NCBI GenBank assembly: GCA_031551265.1
Contig: JAVBNU010000083.1
Location: 1-32,174, forward strand
Length of the DNA stretch: 32,174 nt
Direction: 5' to 3'
Source: JAVBNU01 sp031551265
GTDB taxonomy: Bacteria; Cyanobacteriota; Vampirovibrionia; Gastranaerophilales; Gastranaerophilaceae
Shown here piece by piece: positions 14,961 to 22,864 of this stretch (the first letter of the stretch is position 1; each line of letters begins with the position of its first letter). The position numbers and the translations under genes are program-made. Under the pieces are notes generated by a model. That model had not been told where the DNA came from. It did no database searches and saw nothing but the letters and a program-made list of their open reading frames with translations.

Positions 14961-15480
14961 ATTTAGCCCCCTGTTCAGATTTGTTTAGCTCTTTTTTGGC
15001 AAACTTTTCCATTAATGCAGGTTTTGCATTTTCATTGAGGTAGTTCGTTAAAAGTTTAGTAAGTGGCGCGTCAACCGCGAAATTAGTCACTAGTCCGGCT
15101 GTCGTACCAATTAAAGTCCCCATTGCGTTTGCATAGCGCACGTACTCCATATTTGCTTCCGGATTTTTCCAGAATTCTTTAGGGGGCTTTTCAGGTAAAA
15201 ATCTGCAAAGATGCGATTTCCAAAAACAGTCACAGTGTTTTACCATTTTGATGCTATGGTGCCTAACTAGTACTCCTACGGCAGTCCCGACAACTATTTT
15301 GGCGATAGTTCTCATGGCTGAAGTCCAACGTGTTTCCTCGTCTACGTGTCTGTTATGTAAGTCAATAAAAGGTTGGCTTGCCAGTGCAGTAGCGCCAAGG
15401 ATAAAGCGTTGGCCGCCTGACGATACATTTTTGTTTACAAAGTCTAGAACTTTATATACTGCTGGTGATTTGATTTCCAT
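14944..15480 (-). CDS. Hypothetical membrane protein, first of an overlapping pair
   Basis: A 178-residue protein with hydrophobic segments at about 24-38, 58-72 and 117-138. Features include QPFIDLHNRHVDEETRW near 36-52, then ARTI-like MRTIAKIVVGTAVGV and a Cys cluster HCDCFWKSHLC (82-92). AGAAGGTG lies about 7 nt upstream of ATG 15480. It heads a minus-strand run of four genes: this one, the 188-residue protein, the CDF fusion and era. The Cys/His cluster could bind metal. A link to the CDF transporter downstream is possible but unproven. Confidence 0.78.
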   Translation of the reverse strand: MEIKSPAVYKVLDFVNKNVSSGGQRFILGATALASQPFIDLHNRHVDEETRWTSAMRTIAKIVVGTAVGVLVRHHSIKMVKHCDCFWKSHLCRFLPEKPPKEFWKNPEANMEYVRYANAMGTLIGTTAGLVTNFAVDAPLTKLLTNYLNENAKPALMEKFAKKELNKSEQGAKYEQII

Positions 15481-15674
15481 TGGAATAGCACCTTCTAACC
15501 CTTCCGGATTGGGTTGATTGACACTTATTTACACATAACTTTTCAAGTTTAATAAAACAAAACACAATGAAAAATTGACAAATTTATGTCCAATATTACT
15601 AAAAGTTAATAATTAATTTCTCGATGTGTTTTTTTGCTATAATCTATAGGTAAGAAGTCAAATGGGATTTATAA

Positions 15675-17048
15675 ATGTATAATGTAGCTATCATTGGGGC
15701 AGGACCTGCGGGGATATTCTCTGCATTAGAGATTATGAAGTTGAAGCCCGACTGGAAAGTGGTTTTAGTCGAAAAAGGCAACAAAATTGAAAAACGCAAA
15801 TGCTTTATTCGCGAAGGTCAGCGCGTTTGTTTAAACTGTAAAAAATGCGGGCTGCTATGCGGATGGGGTGGCGCGGGCGCGTTCTCGGACGGTAAGTTAA
15901 CGCTAACGCCTGATGTCGGCGGCCACCTGGTTGACTATATGTCCAGAGATAAAGTTAAAGACCTAATCAATTATACGGATAGTATTTATCTGAATTATGG
16001 CGCTACAGACACAATTTACGGACTTGATAAAGAGGCTTTTGCTGATATTGAACGTGAGGCAACGAAGGCTGAATTGAAGTTGGTACACTCTCCTGTACGG
16101 CATTTAGGCACGGAACGTTCGTTGAACGTCCTGAAAAATATGCAAGATTATTTAGATGAGCGTGTTACGATTTTGAATAATACCGTGGCTGACAAATTGA
16201 TTGTTGAAAACGAACAGGTCAAAGGCTTTGTCACAACAAAAGGCGAAGAAATCAGAGCCGAGTATATAATCATAGCGCCGGGGCGTGAAGGCGCTGACTG
16301 GCTGACTAAAGAATTCGCCGAGAACAAAATCGGTATGGTGAATAATGCTGTGGATATCGGCGTGCGCGTTGAATTACCGGCGCCTGTAATGGAGCCTCTG
16401 ACTTCTAAATTATACGAATCGAAATTGATATATTACTCACCGACTTTTGGCGACGAAGTCAGAACTTTCTGTATGAACCCATACGGTGAGGTGGTTGTCG
16501 AAAATTATAACGGTATTGCAACTGTTAACGGCCATAGCTATGCGAATACTAAAACTGCAAATACGAATTTTGCGCTTTTGGTGAGCAAAAAATTCACAGA
16601 GCCGTTTAAAGAGCCGATTGCATATGGTCAGCACGTGGCAAGACTGGCGAATATGCTTTCAGGTGGTATTTTAGTGCAGCGTTTTGGCGATTTGCTTGAT
16701 GGACGCCGTTCTACGAAAGAACGTATTGACTCTAGCCCTCTGATTCCAACGTTGAGCTGTGCAACTCCTGGAGATTTGAGCTTAGTGCTGCCGTATCGCC
16801 AATTGTTGAGCATTATTGAAATGCTTTATGCGCTTGATAAAATTGCGCCCGGTGTAGCTTCAAGATATACTCTGCTTTATGGTATTGAGGTCAAATTCTA
16901 CTCTGCACGCGTTAAATTGACCGATGAATTTGAAACCGAAGGCGTTAAAAATCTGTTTACAATCGGCGATGGTGCAGGTGTAACCCGTGGTCTGATACAA
17001 GCCTCAGCATCGGGTGTGCATGTAGCTCAAGTGATTTGTAATAGATGA
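15675..17048 (+). CDS. FAD-dependent oxidoreductase, COG2509 type
   Basis: A 457-residue flavoprotein. The N-terminal Rossmann fold binds FAD via NVAIIGAGPAGIFSALE (GxGxxG at 8-13) with an acidic strand end VLVEKG. CFIREGQRVCLNCKKCG has cysteines spaced like a metal site or redox centre, and GWGGAGAFSDGKLTL follows. The C-terminus has LFTIGDGAGVTRGLIQASASGVHVA, the second FAD contact. This pattern belongs to the uncharacterised dehydrogenases of COG2509, found in many anaerobes; the substrate is unknown. Cytoplasmic, no signal peptide. No good ribosome binding site is seen before ATG 15675. It stands alone between divergent and convergent genes. Confidence 0.92.
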   Translation: MYNVAIIGAGPAGIFSALEIMKLKPDWKVVLVEKGNKIEKRKCFIREGQRVCLNCKKCGLLCGWGGAGAFSDGKLTLTPDVGGHLVDYMSRDKVKDLINYTDSIYLNYGATDTIYGLDKEAFADIEREATKAELKLVHSPVRHLGTERSLNVLKNMQDYLDERVTILNNTVADKLIVENEQVKGFVTTKGEEIRAEYIIIAPGREGADWLTKEFAENKIGMVNNAVDIGVRVELPAPVMEPLTSKLYESKLIYYSPTFGDEVRTFCMNPYGEVVVENYNGIATVNGHSYANTKTANTNFALLVSKKFTEPFKEPIAYGQHVARLANMLSGGILVQRFGDLLDGRRSTKERIDSSPLIPTLSCATPGDLSLVLPYRQLLSIIEMLYALDKIAPGVASRYTLLYGIEVKFYSARVKLTDEFETEGVKNLFTIGDGAGVTRGLIQASASGVHVAQVICNR

Positions 17049-17057
17049 TTTTTTAAA

Positions 17058-17153
17058 GTCATCCCGCACTTGATGCGGGATCTTTCCAGCTGCAAGTATA
17101 TTTCAATCTTGGTAGGATCCCGGATATTTTTCTGTGAAAAATTCCGGGATGAC
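17058..17153. repeat. Composite two-hairpin intergenic repeat (GTCATCCCG...CGGGATGAC)
   Basis: Terminal inverted repeats GTCATCCCG (17058-17066) and CGGGATGAC (17145-17153) match perfectly. Inside are two hairpins, CCCGCA with TGCGGG and GATCCCGGA with TCCGGGAT. The right half is close to that of the element at 31151-31269. It follows the flavoprotein stop codon and may serve as a bidirectional terminator or mRNA 3' end. Confidence 0.7.
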
Positions 17154-17173
17154 AAAAATGTTTTAAAATATCA

Positions 17174-17194
17174 GGTGCATGGGGCGCACCCTCC
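17174..17194 (-). repeat. REP-like palindrome with GGAG head
   Basis: GGTGCATGGGGCGCACCCTCC, read on the minus strand, is GGAGGGTGCG followed by its mirror. GGAG is the alternative head known for REP elements. It belongs to the same family as the GTAG-headed elements at 3302 and 6861. Confidence 0.6.
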
Positions 17195-17203
17195 AATATT
17201 TGA

Positions 17204-17527
17204 TTACCCGTCCACTCTAAGAATATAGTTGCTTTGCTTATTGTCACATGGCGTTAATTGAAAGCCCGGTCTGATGCTTAGCTGTAAACGGTCTAGTATT
17301 GTTTTTAGTATTTCAGTCTCACCTGAAGATAACAAAACTTTATCTCTTTTGTATATTTCAGCTGCTGGGTCATTCGCCTTGACGAATTTTACCATATTAT
17401 TATATTCTTCTTGAGCTGATACCATGTTTTTTGGCTCAAATGGATGATAGTCGTATTTGCCGGGGGCGTTGTTGTACACAACAGTCAGCCCTTTGAAAGC
17501 GATATTTGATACGTTAGAAACTTTCAT
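17204..17527 (-). CDS. Small hypothetical AFKG-motif protein
   Basis: A 107-residue protein whose N-terminus MKVSNVSNIAFKGLTVVYNN carries the AFKG-like motif (NIAFKG, residues 8-13) closest to the start of all four such proteins here. No membrane span. The remainder is a mixed domain with KFVKANDPAAEIYKRDKVLL and a C-terminal YILRVDG. The putative shared promoter element lies about 48 nt upstream. GAGAA precedes the ATG as a weak binding site. No family recognised. Confidence 0.75.
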   Translation of the reverse strand: MKVSNVSNIAFKGLTVVYNNAPGKYDYHPFEPKNMVSAQEEYNNMVKFVKANDPAAEIYKRDKVLLSSGETEILKTILDRLQLSIRPGFQLTPCDNKQSNYILRVDG

Positions 17528-17552
17528 TAAATATTCTCTTTTTAATTCCCTA

Positions 17553-17592
17553 CACCTAATTTAAAACCAAACATAGAACTGTTTGCTAAAAA
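17553..17592 (-). promoter_or_regulatory. Shared upstream element of AFKG-motif genes, site 4
   Basis: On the minus strand TTTAGCA (17590 to 17584) is followed by TATGTTT (17575 to 17569), then GGTTTTAAATTAGGTGTAGG. The 15-nt distance equals that at 4231/4246 and 8442/8457. The rest of the 286-bp gap up to 17813 is AT-rich with no gene I can support. Confidence 0.55.
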
Positions 17593-17813
17593 TTTAAATA
17601 CTTTGTTACAAAATGTAAAGCCTGAAAAAGCCTATTATTGCTGTGAAAAATTCTAGTATATACAAAGTAAATAAAAAAAATATAGTTATTATGGCAATTT
17701 TATTGAGTGAGTTGTTTTTATTTATATACGAGAGATTATGCATGAGATTCATGTATATAAAATTCGAAAAATAGTTTAGAGAGATATAAATAAAAACCAC
17801 AAGGAGAGAATTG

Positions 17814-20069
17814 ATGGTAGATTCACTTCAAAGAGGGCTGATTAGCCAGTATACATCAATATTAGCAAAAGAAGCTGACGAAAAAGAAAAAGCAAAAGAA
17901 AAAGGATTTGATCGCTATAATTTTGATTGGGCCAACCCAAAAACATCTGACGAAAAGAAAAAAGATGACGAACAGAAAAAGAGCGAAAAACCTAACACGT
18001 ATAAAATTAACGTTGGCGATGTTTTTGAGAAATCTGAAAACAGAACTAAGCAAACTCAAGAAGAAAAAGATAAAGCAAAGAAAAAAGCTGAAGCAAAAGA
18101 ACGTGAAAAAGCTAAAGAATTAGAGAACTTCAAAACAGGTTCAGCTTCAAATAACAGATTAAACCAAAATGGCACAGCAAATGCAAAGAATGCTAGCGCT
18201 CAAAGCGGTGTGCAACAAGCTAATTTGTCTGCAACAACGCCGGATATGGCAGCTAAGACTAATTATGATAATAAATTTACTAATATGTACAATGACTCTA
18301 AATTGAGCAAAGCATTTGGTATGCCGTTAATGGGCAGTGGTGCTAAGGTTGCCTCTGCAAGCGGCGCTGCGATGGATATGGATATATTACCATCCGAGCC
18401 GTCAAAACAAAACGGTGAGGTTCGCACAGGTGACTCCGCATATGCTTATAGCGACTATGCAGGAGATGTAAGAAATTGGTCAAAAGCGCGACTGGCAACT
18501 GCGAGAAAAGAACGTGCTAAAACAAAAAATGAACAAAATAAATTTAAAAGAGCGCCGAAAGCCGAGGCTATAAGTGCTGAAGCCGGCAAAGTTGAGGATC
18601 TTGAAGATACAACCATGGGATCAGCCTCTGGTACTGCGTCTGCAAAACAGCAATCAAGCGGCGGCAATTTATCTATTTCGTCTGCTGCTTATGCAGCAGG
18701 CCACTCTGAAGCATTAGGCGAAGTTGCCGGCGCTGTCTCTGATATAAAATCTGATTTTGAATCAAATGACGAGGTTGACAAAAGCAGCAAGGGCTTCAAA
18801 GACGTAATGCAAGGTGTTAACGGATACAACCAGACCGAGCAAACGAGTTTAAATCAATTCAATACTGACAAATCATTGGCTACCAGCACTGAAGACACTC
18901 AACGCACTGAAGCAGCAGCTGCTGATAAATCTTCTCAAGATGCTGCCAAAGCAGGAGTTGAGAAAAGCAGCGCTCAAGCGAGTATTGACGATGGTGACTC
19001 ACAAGTTGAAAGCGGCAGCTCAAGCATTGAAGGCGGTAATTCCTTGATGACGAAAGCTACTGAGACTCAAGAGGAGGCTACTGATCTTGCAGGTGAATCA
19101 GAAGATTTACTGAAACAAGCAAAAGATGCTCAGAAAAAATCTACTAAGCTGTTCAGTAAGGCAATGAGTGAAATGAACAAAGGTACTAATAAAACGGCTC
19201 AAGGTGACGCTCAAATTGGCGTCGGTCAAGGCTTAATCGCGGCAGGTATACCGTTGACGTTCTCTATATTTACGTTAGCGGCAGGTATTGCGCTGATTAG
19301 CTCCGGCTTAGGTCAAGTTGCAGCGGGTGCCAGCAAAGTTGATAAAGGTACACAAGAGGTTAAAAAAGGTAAAAATAATCGCACAAAAGCTATAAAAGAA
19401 AGTCAAAAACGTACAAAAATTGCAAAATCATCTGCCGAAAAACAAGAAGAATCGCAAGGGATGCAAGATGAGGCTGCACAAAGCTCTACATCTGCGCGCG
19501 AGCAAATTCTCAGCGGCCAAGAGACAAAAGTTGCAGGTATTAGCTTGAGAAGTCAAGGTGAGAGCAAGTATGCAATGGCTGCTGCTCAGGAAAAACAAGC
19601 AGTTGCTTCTGCAAATTCTCACGCAGCTAAATCTATTCAGTCTCAAACGCAGGTAAATAGCGCGATACAAAGAGCACAAAGTGCACTAAGTTCTATGCTT
19701 ACAGCTAAAGCCGGGGCAGAGCAACTTACAGGTATCCAAGGCAAAGGCGGCCAAGTCGCAGGTAACGGTAAAGCGCAAGAAGCTAATGGCGGTGCACCTA
19801 TGGGTGGTGCAGCTGCAACAGCATCAGGTGGCGCCGGTAATGGCGGGCAAGGCAACGCTGCGGCTCCATTCGACCTTTCAAAAGCATTCAAAAATGTTGC
19901 ATACAAAAAAGGTATGGACAAAAAAGATAAAAAAGACAAAAAGGCACAAACTGCACAAAAGCAAGACGGACAAAAGAAGAACGATCAAAAACAATTTAAG
20001 GGTAACAGTATGTCAGGCGGTGGCACAGGTCAAAACCTCAAAGCCGGCTCAATCTTCAAAGTAGCTTAG
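17814..20069 (+). CDS. Large low-complexity coiled-coil protein with a central hydrophobic hairpin
   Basis: A 751-residue protein rich in Ala, Lys, Ser, Gln and Gly. ATG 17814 follows AGGAG by 7 nt; a TTG three bases earlier is unlikely. Residues 20-110 are a charged, Lys/Glu-rich helix. A Ser/Ala/Gly-rich part follows, with long heptad-like stretches at about 360-465 and 505-630. Between them, about 472-508, is a Gly-zipper hydrophobic stretch that could span a membrane twice (GLIAAGIPLTFSIFTLAAGI and on). The C-terminus is Gly-rich, then Lys-rich (KKDKKDKKAQ). No signal peptide. Coiled coils flanking a hydrophobic hairpin is an architecture known from pore-forming and translocator proteins, but I see no sequence match. 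It leads a cluster with 20164-22765. Confidence 0.8.
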   Translation: MVDSLQRGLISQYTSILAKEADEKEKAKEKGFDRYNFDWANPKTSDEKKKDDEQKKSEKPNTYKINVGDVFEKSENRTKQTQEEKDKAKKKAEAKEREKAKELENFKTGSASNNRLNQNGTANAKNASAQSGVQQANLSATTPDMAAKTNYDNKFTNMYNDSKLSKAFGMPLMGSGAKVASASGAAMDMDILPSEPSKQNGEVRTGDSAYAYSDYAGDVRNWSKARLATARKERAKTKNEQNKFKRAPKAEAISAEAGKVEDLEDTTMGSASGTASAKQQSSGGNLSISSAAYAAGHSEALGEVAGAVSDIKSDFESNDEVDKSSKGFKDVMQGVNGYNQTEQTSLNQFNTDKSLATSTEDTQRTEAAAADKSSQDAAKAGVEKSSAQASIDDGDSQVESGSSSIEGGNSLMTKATETQEEATDLAGESEDLLKQAKDAQKKSTKLFSKAMSEMNKGTNKTAQGDAQIGVGQGLIAAGIPLTFSIFTLAAGIALISSGLGQVAAGASKVDKGTQEVKKGKNNRTKAIKESQKRTKIAKSSAEKQEESQGMQDEAAQSSTSAREQILSGQETKVAGISLRSQGESKYAMAAAQEKQAVASANSHAAKSIQSQTQVNSAIQRAQSALSSMLTAKAGAEQLTGIQGKGGQVAGNGKAQEANGGAPMGGAAATASGGAGNGGQGNAAAPFDLSKAFKNVAYKKGMDKKDKKDKKAQTAQKQDGQKKNDQKQFKGNSMSGGGTGQNLKAGSIFKVA

Positions 20070-20163
20070 AAATAAGACGAATTAGAGATAGGGAAAATCT
20101 AATTCAAAGGGAATTTCTACACTTACTCGGGAGCAATATTGTAACTACAAAGGGGAAATAATT

Positions 20164-20826
20164 ATGGTATCAGTAAATAAGAGCGCCATAACACCAAAAA
20201 AAATATCTTTGCCTGAAAATGGCAAAACAACGAAACCAGCCTCATTGAAGAGTGACGCTAAAATTAGTAAAGCAATTGTGTCACAATCTACGAGTACAGC
20301 CGGTTCTGAGTTGGATTTCCTACAAAGCTTCAACAGCAAGCTCGGTAATACTAAAACTTCAGAAAGCACGACAAAGAACATAAAAGCTGAGACGACGACA
20401 ACAGGGGAATGGAATCAAGAAGAAGCTGAAAACCTTTTGAAAACAGGCGGCAGTTCAAGCAATCCGTTTGCAAAAGGTAACATGAAACCGGGATTCACAG
20501 GGGATGATACTGCGCAATCAGTGCTAAGCAGGTTAAACCAAAAAAACGGAATTGACCCGACAAAAAGTTCCACCGATAGCAGCACTCAAAACACCCAAAG
20601 TGATAACTTCACCAAATCTATGGGCGTGAAACAAGGAAATTCAACCGGCGTTGATTTTAGTAAAGCTTCTACTTCTGAGATTAACGACTATCTCGATAAC
20701 ATCCAAGATGGCGATTTAATCGATTATGACGATGCAGTATCAATACTTGGCAATGGAAAACTGACGAAAACAGAGTTGACCAAAATGAAAGACCAACTCG
20801 AAACAGCATATAAATCCTCAGGCTAA
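20164..20826 (+). CDS. Ser/Thr/Lys-rich hypothetical protein, N-terminal part of a stop-split frame
   Basis: A 220-residue frame that starts well (AAAGGGG 7 nt before ATG 20164). It is rich in Ser, Thr, Lys and Asn, predicted disordered up to about 150, then more ordered (ASTSEINDYLDNIQDGDLIDY and a Lys/Leu helix). It ends at TAA 20824-20826. The frame stays open past this stop, without shift, for another 405 codons to 22041. It may therefore be the first part of one 625-codon gene with a nonsense mutation or a readable stop. Function unknown. Confidence 0.72.
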   Translation: MVSVNKSAITPKKISLPENGKTTKPASLKSDAKISKAIVSQSTSTAGSELDFLQSFNSKLGNTKTSESTTKNIKAETTTTGEWNQEEAENLLKTGGSSSNPFAKGNMKPGFTGDDTAQSVLSRLNQKNGIDPTKSSTDSSTQNTQSDNFTKSMGVKQGNSTGVDFSKASTSEINDYLDNIQDGDLIDYDDAVSILGNGKLTKTELTKMKDQLETAYKSSG

Positions 20827-20874
20827 CAAAAATACAACAAGCTCGAAAAACAATTACACAAACGACTCGAGAAA

Positions 20875-22041
20875 TTGGATTCTTCGGACTGGGATGATGC
20901 GTTGGATGCAATTAAAAATAGTTCAAATAATGATGATACCACAACGCCGACAGGCGGTGATCAGGCTCAACAAGGCGGCGGCAGCGGCGGCGGCTCAGAA
21001 GGCTCCGGAGGTGGAGGCTCTCCTGAAGGCGCAGGTGGTAGCGGCTCACCCGAAGGTTCGCAAGGCACAGAAGGCTCTGACGGGCAGCAGGATGTCGATG
21101 GCTCAAATTTCGATGATGGGGACGTAGATGGAGCAAATTCCACAGACATCGACGGCGATGGTATTGATAACTTAGATAATTTAGACATGAATCAGCTGCA
21201 AAACATGGCTGATCAACTGGGCAAACAACTCAATGCCGCAAACAACGGCGAAGGTGGCGACATAGCCTCACAAGCTAAAGAAGCAGCCGAAAAAATCCCA
21301 TCTGAGGCTACGCATGATCGGGCTTATGCGGATGGCTTGAAAGATGCTGCAATCCAAAATGATGCAAATGCAGCACAAAAGGAAAGTGCTGCCGGCGTGA
21401 AAGACCAGCAAGCAGCTGATAATAAGACTGAGGCAGAAAAAGCCGGTGAATTAGCAAAAGACGCTGGTAAGGGTGCAGAAGACGCTAACAAAGATGCTAA
21501 AGAGCTGACTGATGCTTTGGGCAAGGCTAACAAAGATGTTGGCGAGAAAACACAAGCTGTTGGTACGCAGGAAAATAATGTTCGTACTGCAGAGGAAGCA
21601 AATAACTCTGCTAAAGGCGAGCTGGCGAGCGCCGAGCAAAAACTATCTTCAATTAAGCCTACTAAAGAGGATGGCAGCACAAATCCTGAGTATACGACAG
21701 CTAAAGAGGCTAGAGACGCAGCGCAAACAAAAGCAACACAAGCGGAGGAGGCTTTAGGTAATGCCAAAATAGCACTTGGAAAAGCTAAAGAAGCGCTACA
21801 GGCAGCTGAGGAAAACCGACAAAAAATTACCGATGAGTTGAAAAATAAAATCGCTCAAGGTAAAGAGTTTGCAGCTGGTGAAAAAGAATGGAAAGGTATC
21901 CAAAAAGCTTTAAACGATACGGCTATCGCTCAAGGTAATGAAGCAAATGGCTTGAGGACAAGCGCCGGTGCTGACAGAGCTGCTGCCAAAAATAATATTA
22001 ATGGCATTAAAAAAGTAGCTTCAAAATATAACACAAAGTAA
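20875..22041 (+). CDS. Gly/Asp-rich coiled-coil protein, C-terminal part of a stop-split frame
   Basis: A frame of up to 388 residues in phase with the preceding gene. A TTG at 20875 is the only nearby start and has no convincing ribosome binding site, so independent translation is doubtful; the open frame really begins at 20827. It has a Gly/Ser/Glu-rich linker, an Asp-rich stretch with DIDGDGIDNLDN that resembles a calcium-binding DxDGDG loop, and a long Ala/Lys/Glu/Gln coiled coil of about 240 residues. No signal peptide or membrane span. The neighbours share its composition. Confidence 0.6.
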   Translation: MDSSDWDDALDAIKNSSNNDDTTTPTGGDQAQQGGGSGGGSEGSGGGGSPEGAGGSGSPEGSQGTEGSDGQQDVDGSNFDDGDVDGANSTDIDGDGIDNLDNLDMNQLQNMADQLGKQLNAANNGEGGDIASQAKEAAEKIPSEATHDRAYADGLKDAAIQNDANAAQKESAAGVKDQQAADNKTEAEKAGELAKDAGKGAEDANKDAKELTDALGKANKDVGEKTQAVGTQENNVRTAEEANNSAKGELASAEQKLSSIKPTKEDGSTNPEYTTAKEARDAAQTKATQAEEALGNAKIALGKAKEALQAAEENRQKITDELKNKIAQGKEFAAGEKEWKGIQKALNDTAIAQGNEANGLRTSAGADRAAAKNNINGIKKVASKYNTK

Positions 22042-22057
22042 GGAGAAAACAATGTAA
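22041..22057 (+). other. Start-stop element: binding site followed by ATG-TAA
   Basis: AGGAG (22041-22045) overlaps the stop codon of the preceding frame and is followed 6 nt later by ATG at 22052 and immediately TAA at 22055. A ribosome could initiate and stop at once. It may be the remnant of a lost gene start, or a minimal reading frame affecting the next gene, which has its own GAGGAG and ATG 22115. Confidence 0.45.
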
Positions 22058-22114
22058 TTTACGCAAAGAGTAGATAATTTAATAATTGAGTATACGTAAA
22101 AAGAGGAGAAAATT

Positions 22115-22765
22115 ATGGTAGACAAAATTCAACCTAAAGTTCAGTCGCAAAGTACTACAGCAGCGAAAACTGCGCAAAACAACACGAAAACGGCAACTAA
22201 GCCAAATACTGCACAAATTACAGGTGAAATGCAGAATTTAGCCGGCAAAGTACCTGATAGCGCATCAAATGAAAAATCACAAATCGGTAATCAGCTGGAT
22301 ACGGATAAACAAATGTTTAAAGATGCACCACCGGCAAAAGACGGTCAACCACCTAAAAAGCCTGATGGAAATGAGAACCCACCACCAAAACCACCGGGTG
22401 AAGAAGGCAAAGAACCACCTGCGAAACCCGATGGTAAAGAGGGTGCTCAAAAAGCAGCCGGCACCGGCGAAGGCACTAATGCCCAAGCTTCAGGACAAAC
22501 AGGTAATACTGAAACTGCACAAAAAAGCGAAGGCAAAGGCGAAGATTTGAGCTCTAAATCATTAAAAGAGCTTGAAGAGTTGCATTCAAAAGTCTCAGGC
22601 AACGGCAGTGGAAGCGGCAACGGCAATTTTATGACGAAAGTTCTAGACGCGATGAAAGATAAATTTGCTGCAGCAACCAAAAATAATGCCGGTGGCACCG
22701 ACCAAGACAGTGTTGCAAAAGCCGCAGAAATCCTGGGTAAAAATAACAAGCTTGAACAAGGATAA
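22115..22765 (+). CDS. Pro/Lys-rich hypothetical protein, last gene of the coiled-coil cluster
   Basis: A 216-residue protein beginning MVDKIQPKVQSQSTTAAKTA, with AGAGGAG upstream. The N-terminal third is Gln/Thr/Ala-rich, then a Pro-rich part (KKPDGNENPPPKPPGEEGKE) and a Gly/Ser-rich linker. The last 80 residues look helical (SLKELEELHSKVSG; FMTKVLDAMKDKFAAATK). No signal peptide or membrane span. Composition and orientation tie it to the genes at 17814-22041; a strong terminator follows. Function unknown. Confidence 0.75.
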   Translation: MVDKIQPKVQSQSTTAAKTAQNNTKTATKPNTAQITGEMQNLAGKVPDSASNEKSQIGNQLDTDKQMFKDAPPAKDGQPPKKPDGNENPPPKPPGEEGKEPPAKPDGKEGAQKAAGTGEGTNAQASGQTGNTETAQKSEGKGEDLSSKSLKELEELHSKVSGNGSGSGNGNFMTKVLDAMKDKFAAATKNNAGGTDQDSVAKAAEILGKNNKLEQG

Positions 22766-22796
22766 AAACTTAGAGATAAAAGATTGGGTATATAAG

Positions 22797-22824
22797 AGAG
22801 CCGGCATGCGCCGGCTTCTTTTTT
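22797..22824 (+). terminator. Rho-independent terminator of the coiled-coil cluster
   Basis: AGCCGGC (22799-22805) and GCCGGCT (22810-22816) form a perfect GC-rich stem with loop ATGC, followed by TCTTTTTT. It lies about 30 bp after the stop of the last cluster gene. Confidence 0.92.
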
Positions 22825-22864
22825 GTCTTATTTGTATAAATTTCGTGATATGGTGACAAAAACT

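Noticed and set aside
17606..17800. 64-codon minus-strand hydrophobic frame in the gap before the coiled-coil cluster
   Set aside because: AT-rich sequence read as Phe/Ile/Leu/Asn, no binding site, and it covers the likely promoter region of the next gene.
20824..20826. Reassigned TAA codon (altered genetic code)
   Set aside because: TAA ends many genes with well-known C-termini in this window (rpmG, nusG, rplA, guaB), so it is a normal stop.
21324..21767. 147-codon minus-strand frame inside the coiled-coil gene
   Set aside because: Ala/Ser-rich antisense shadow of a low-complexity coding region, with no start signal.
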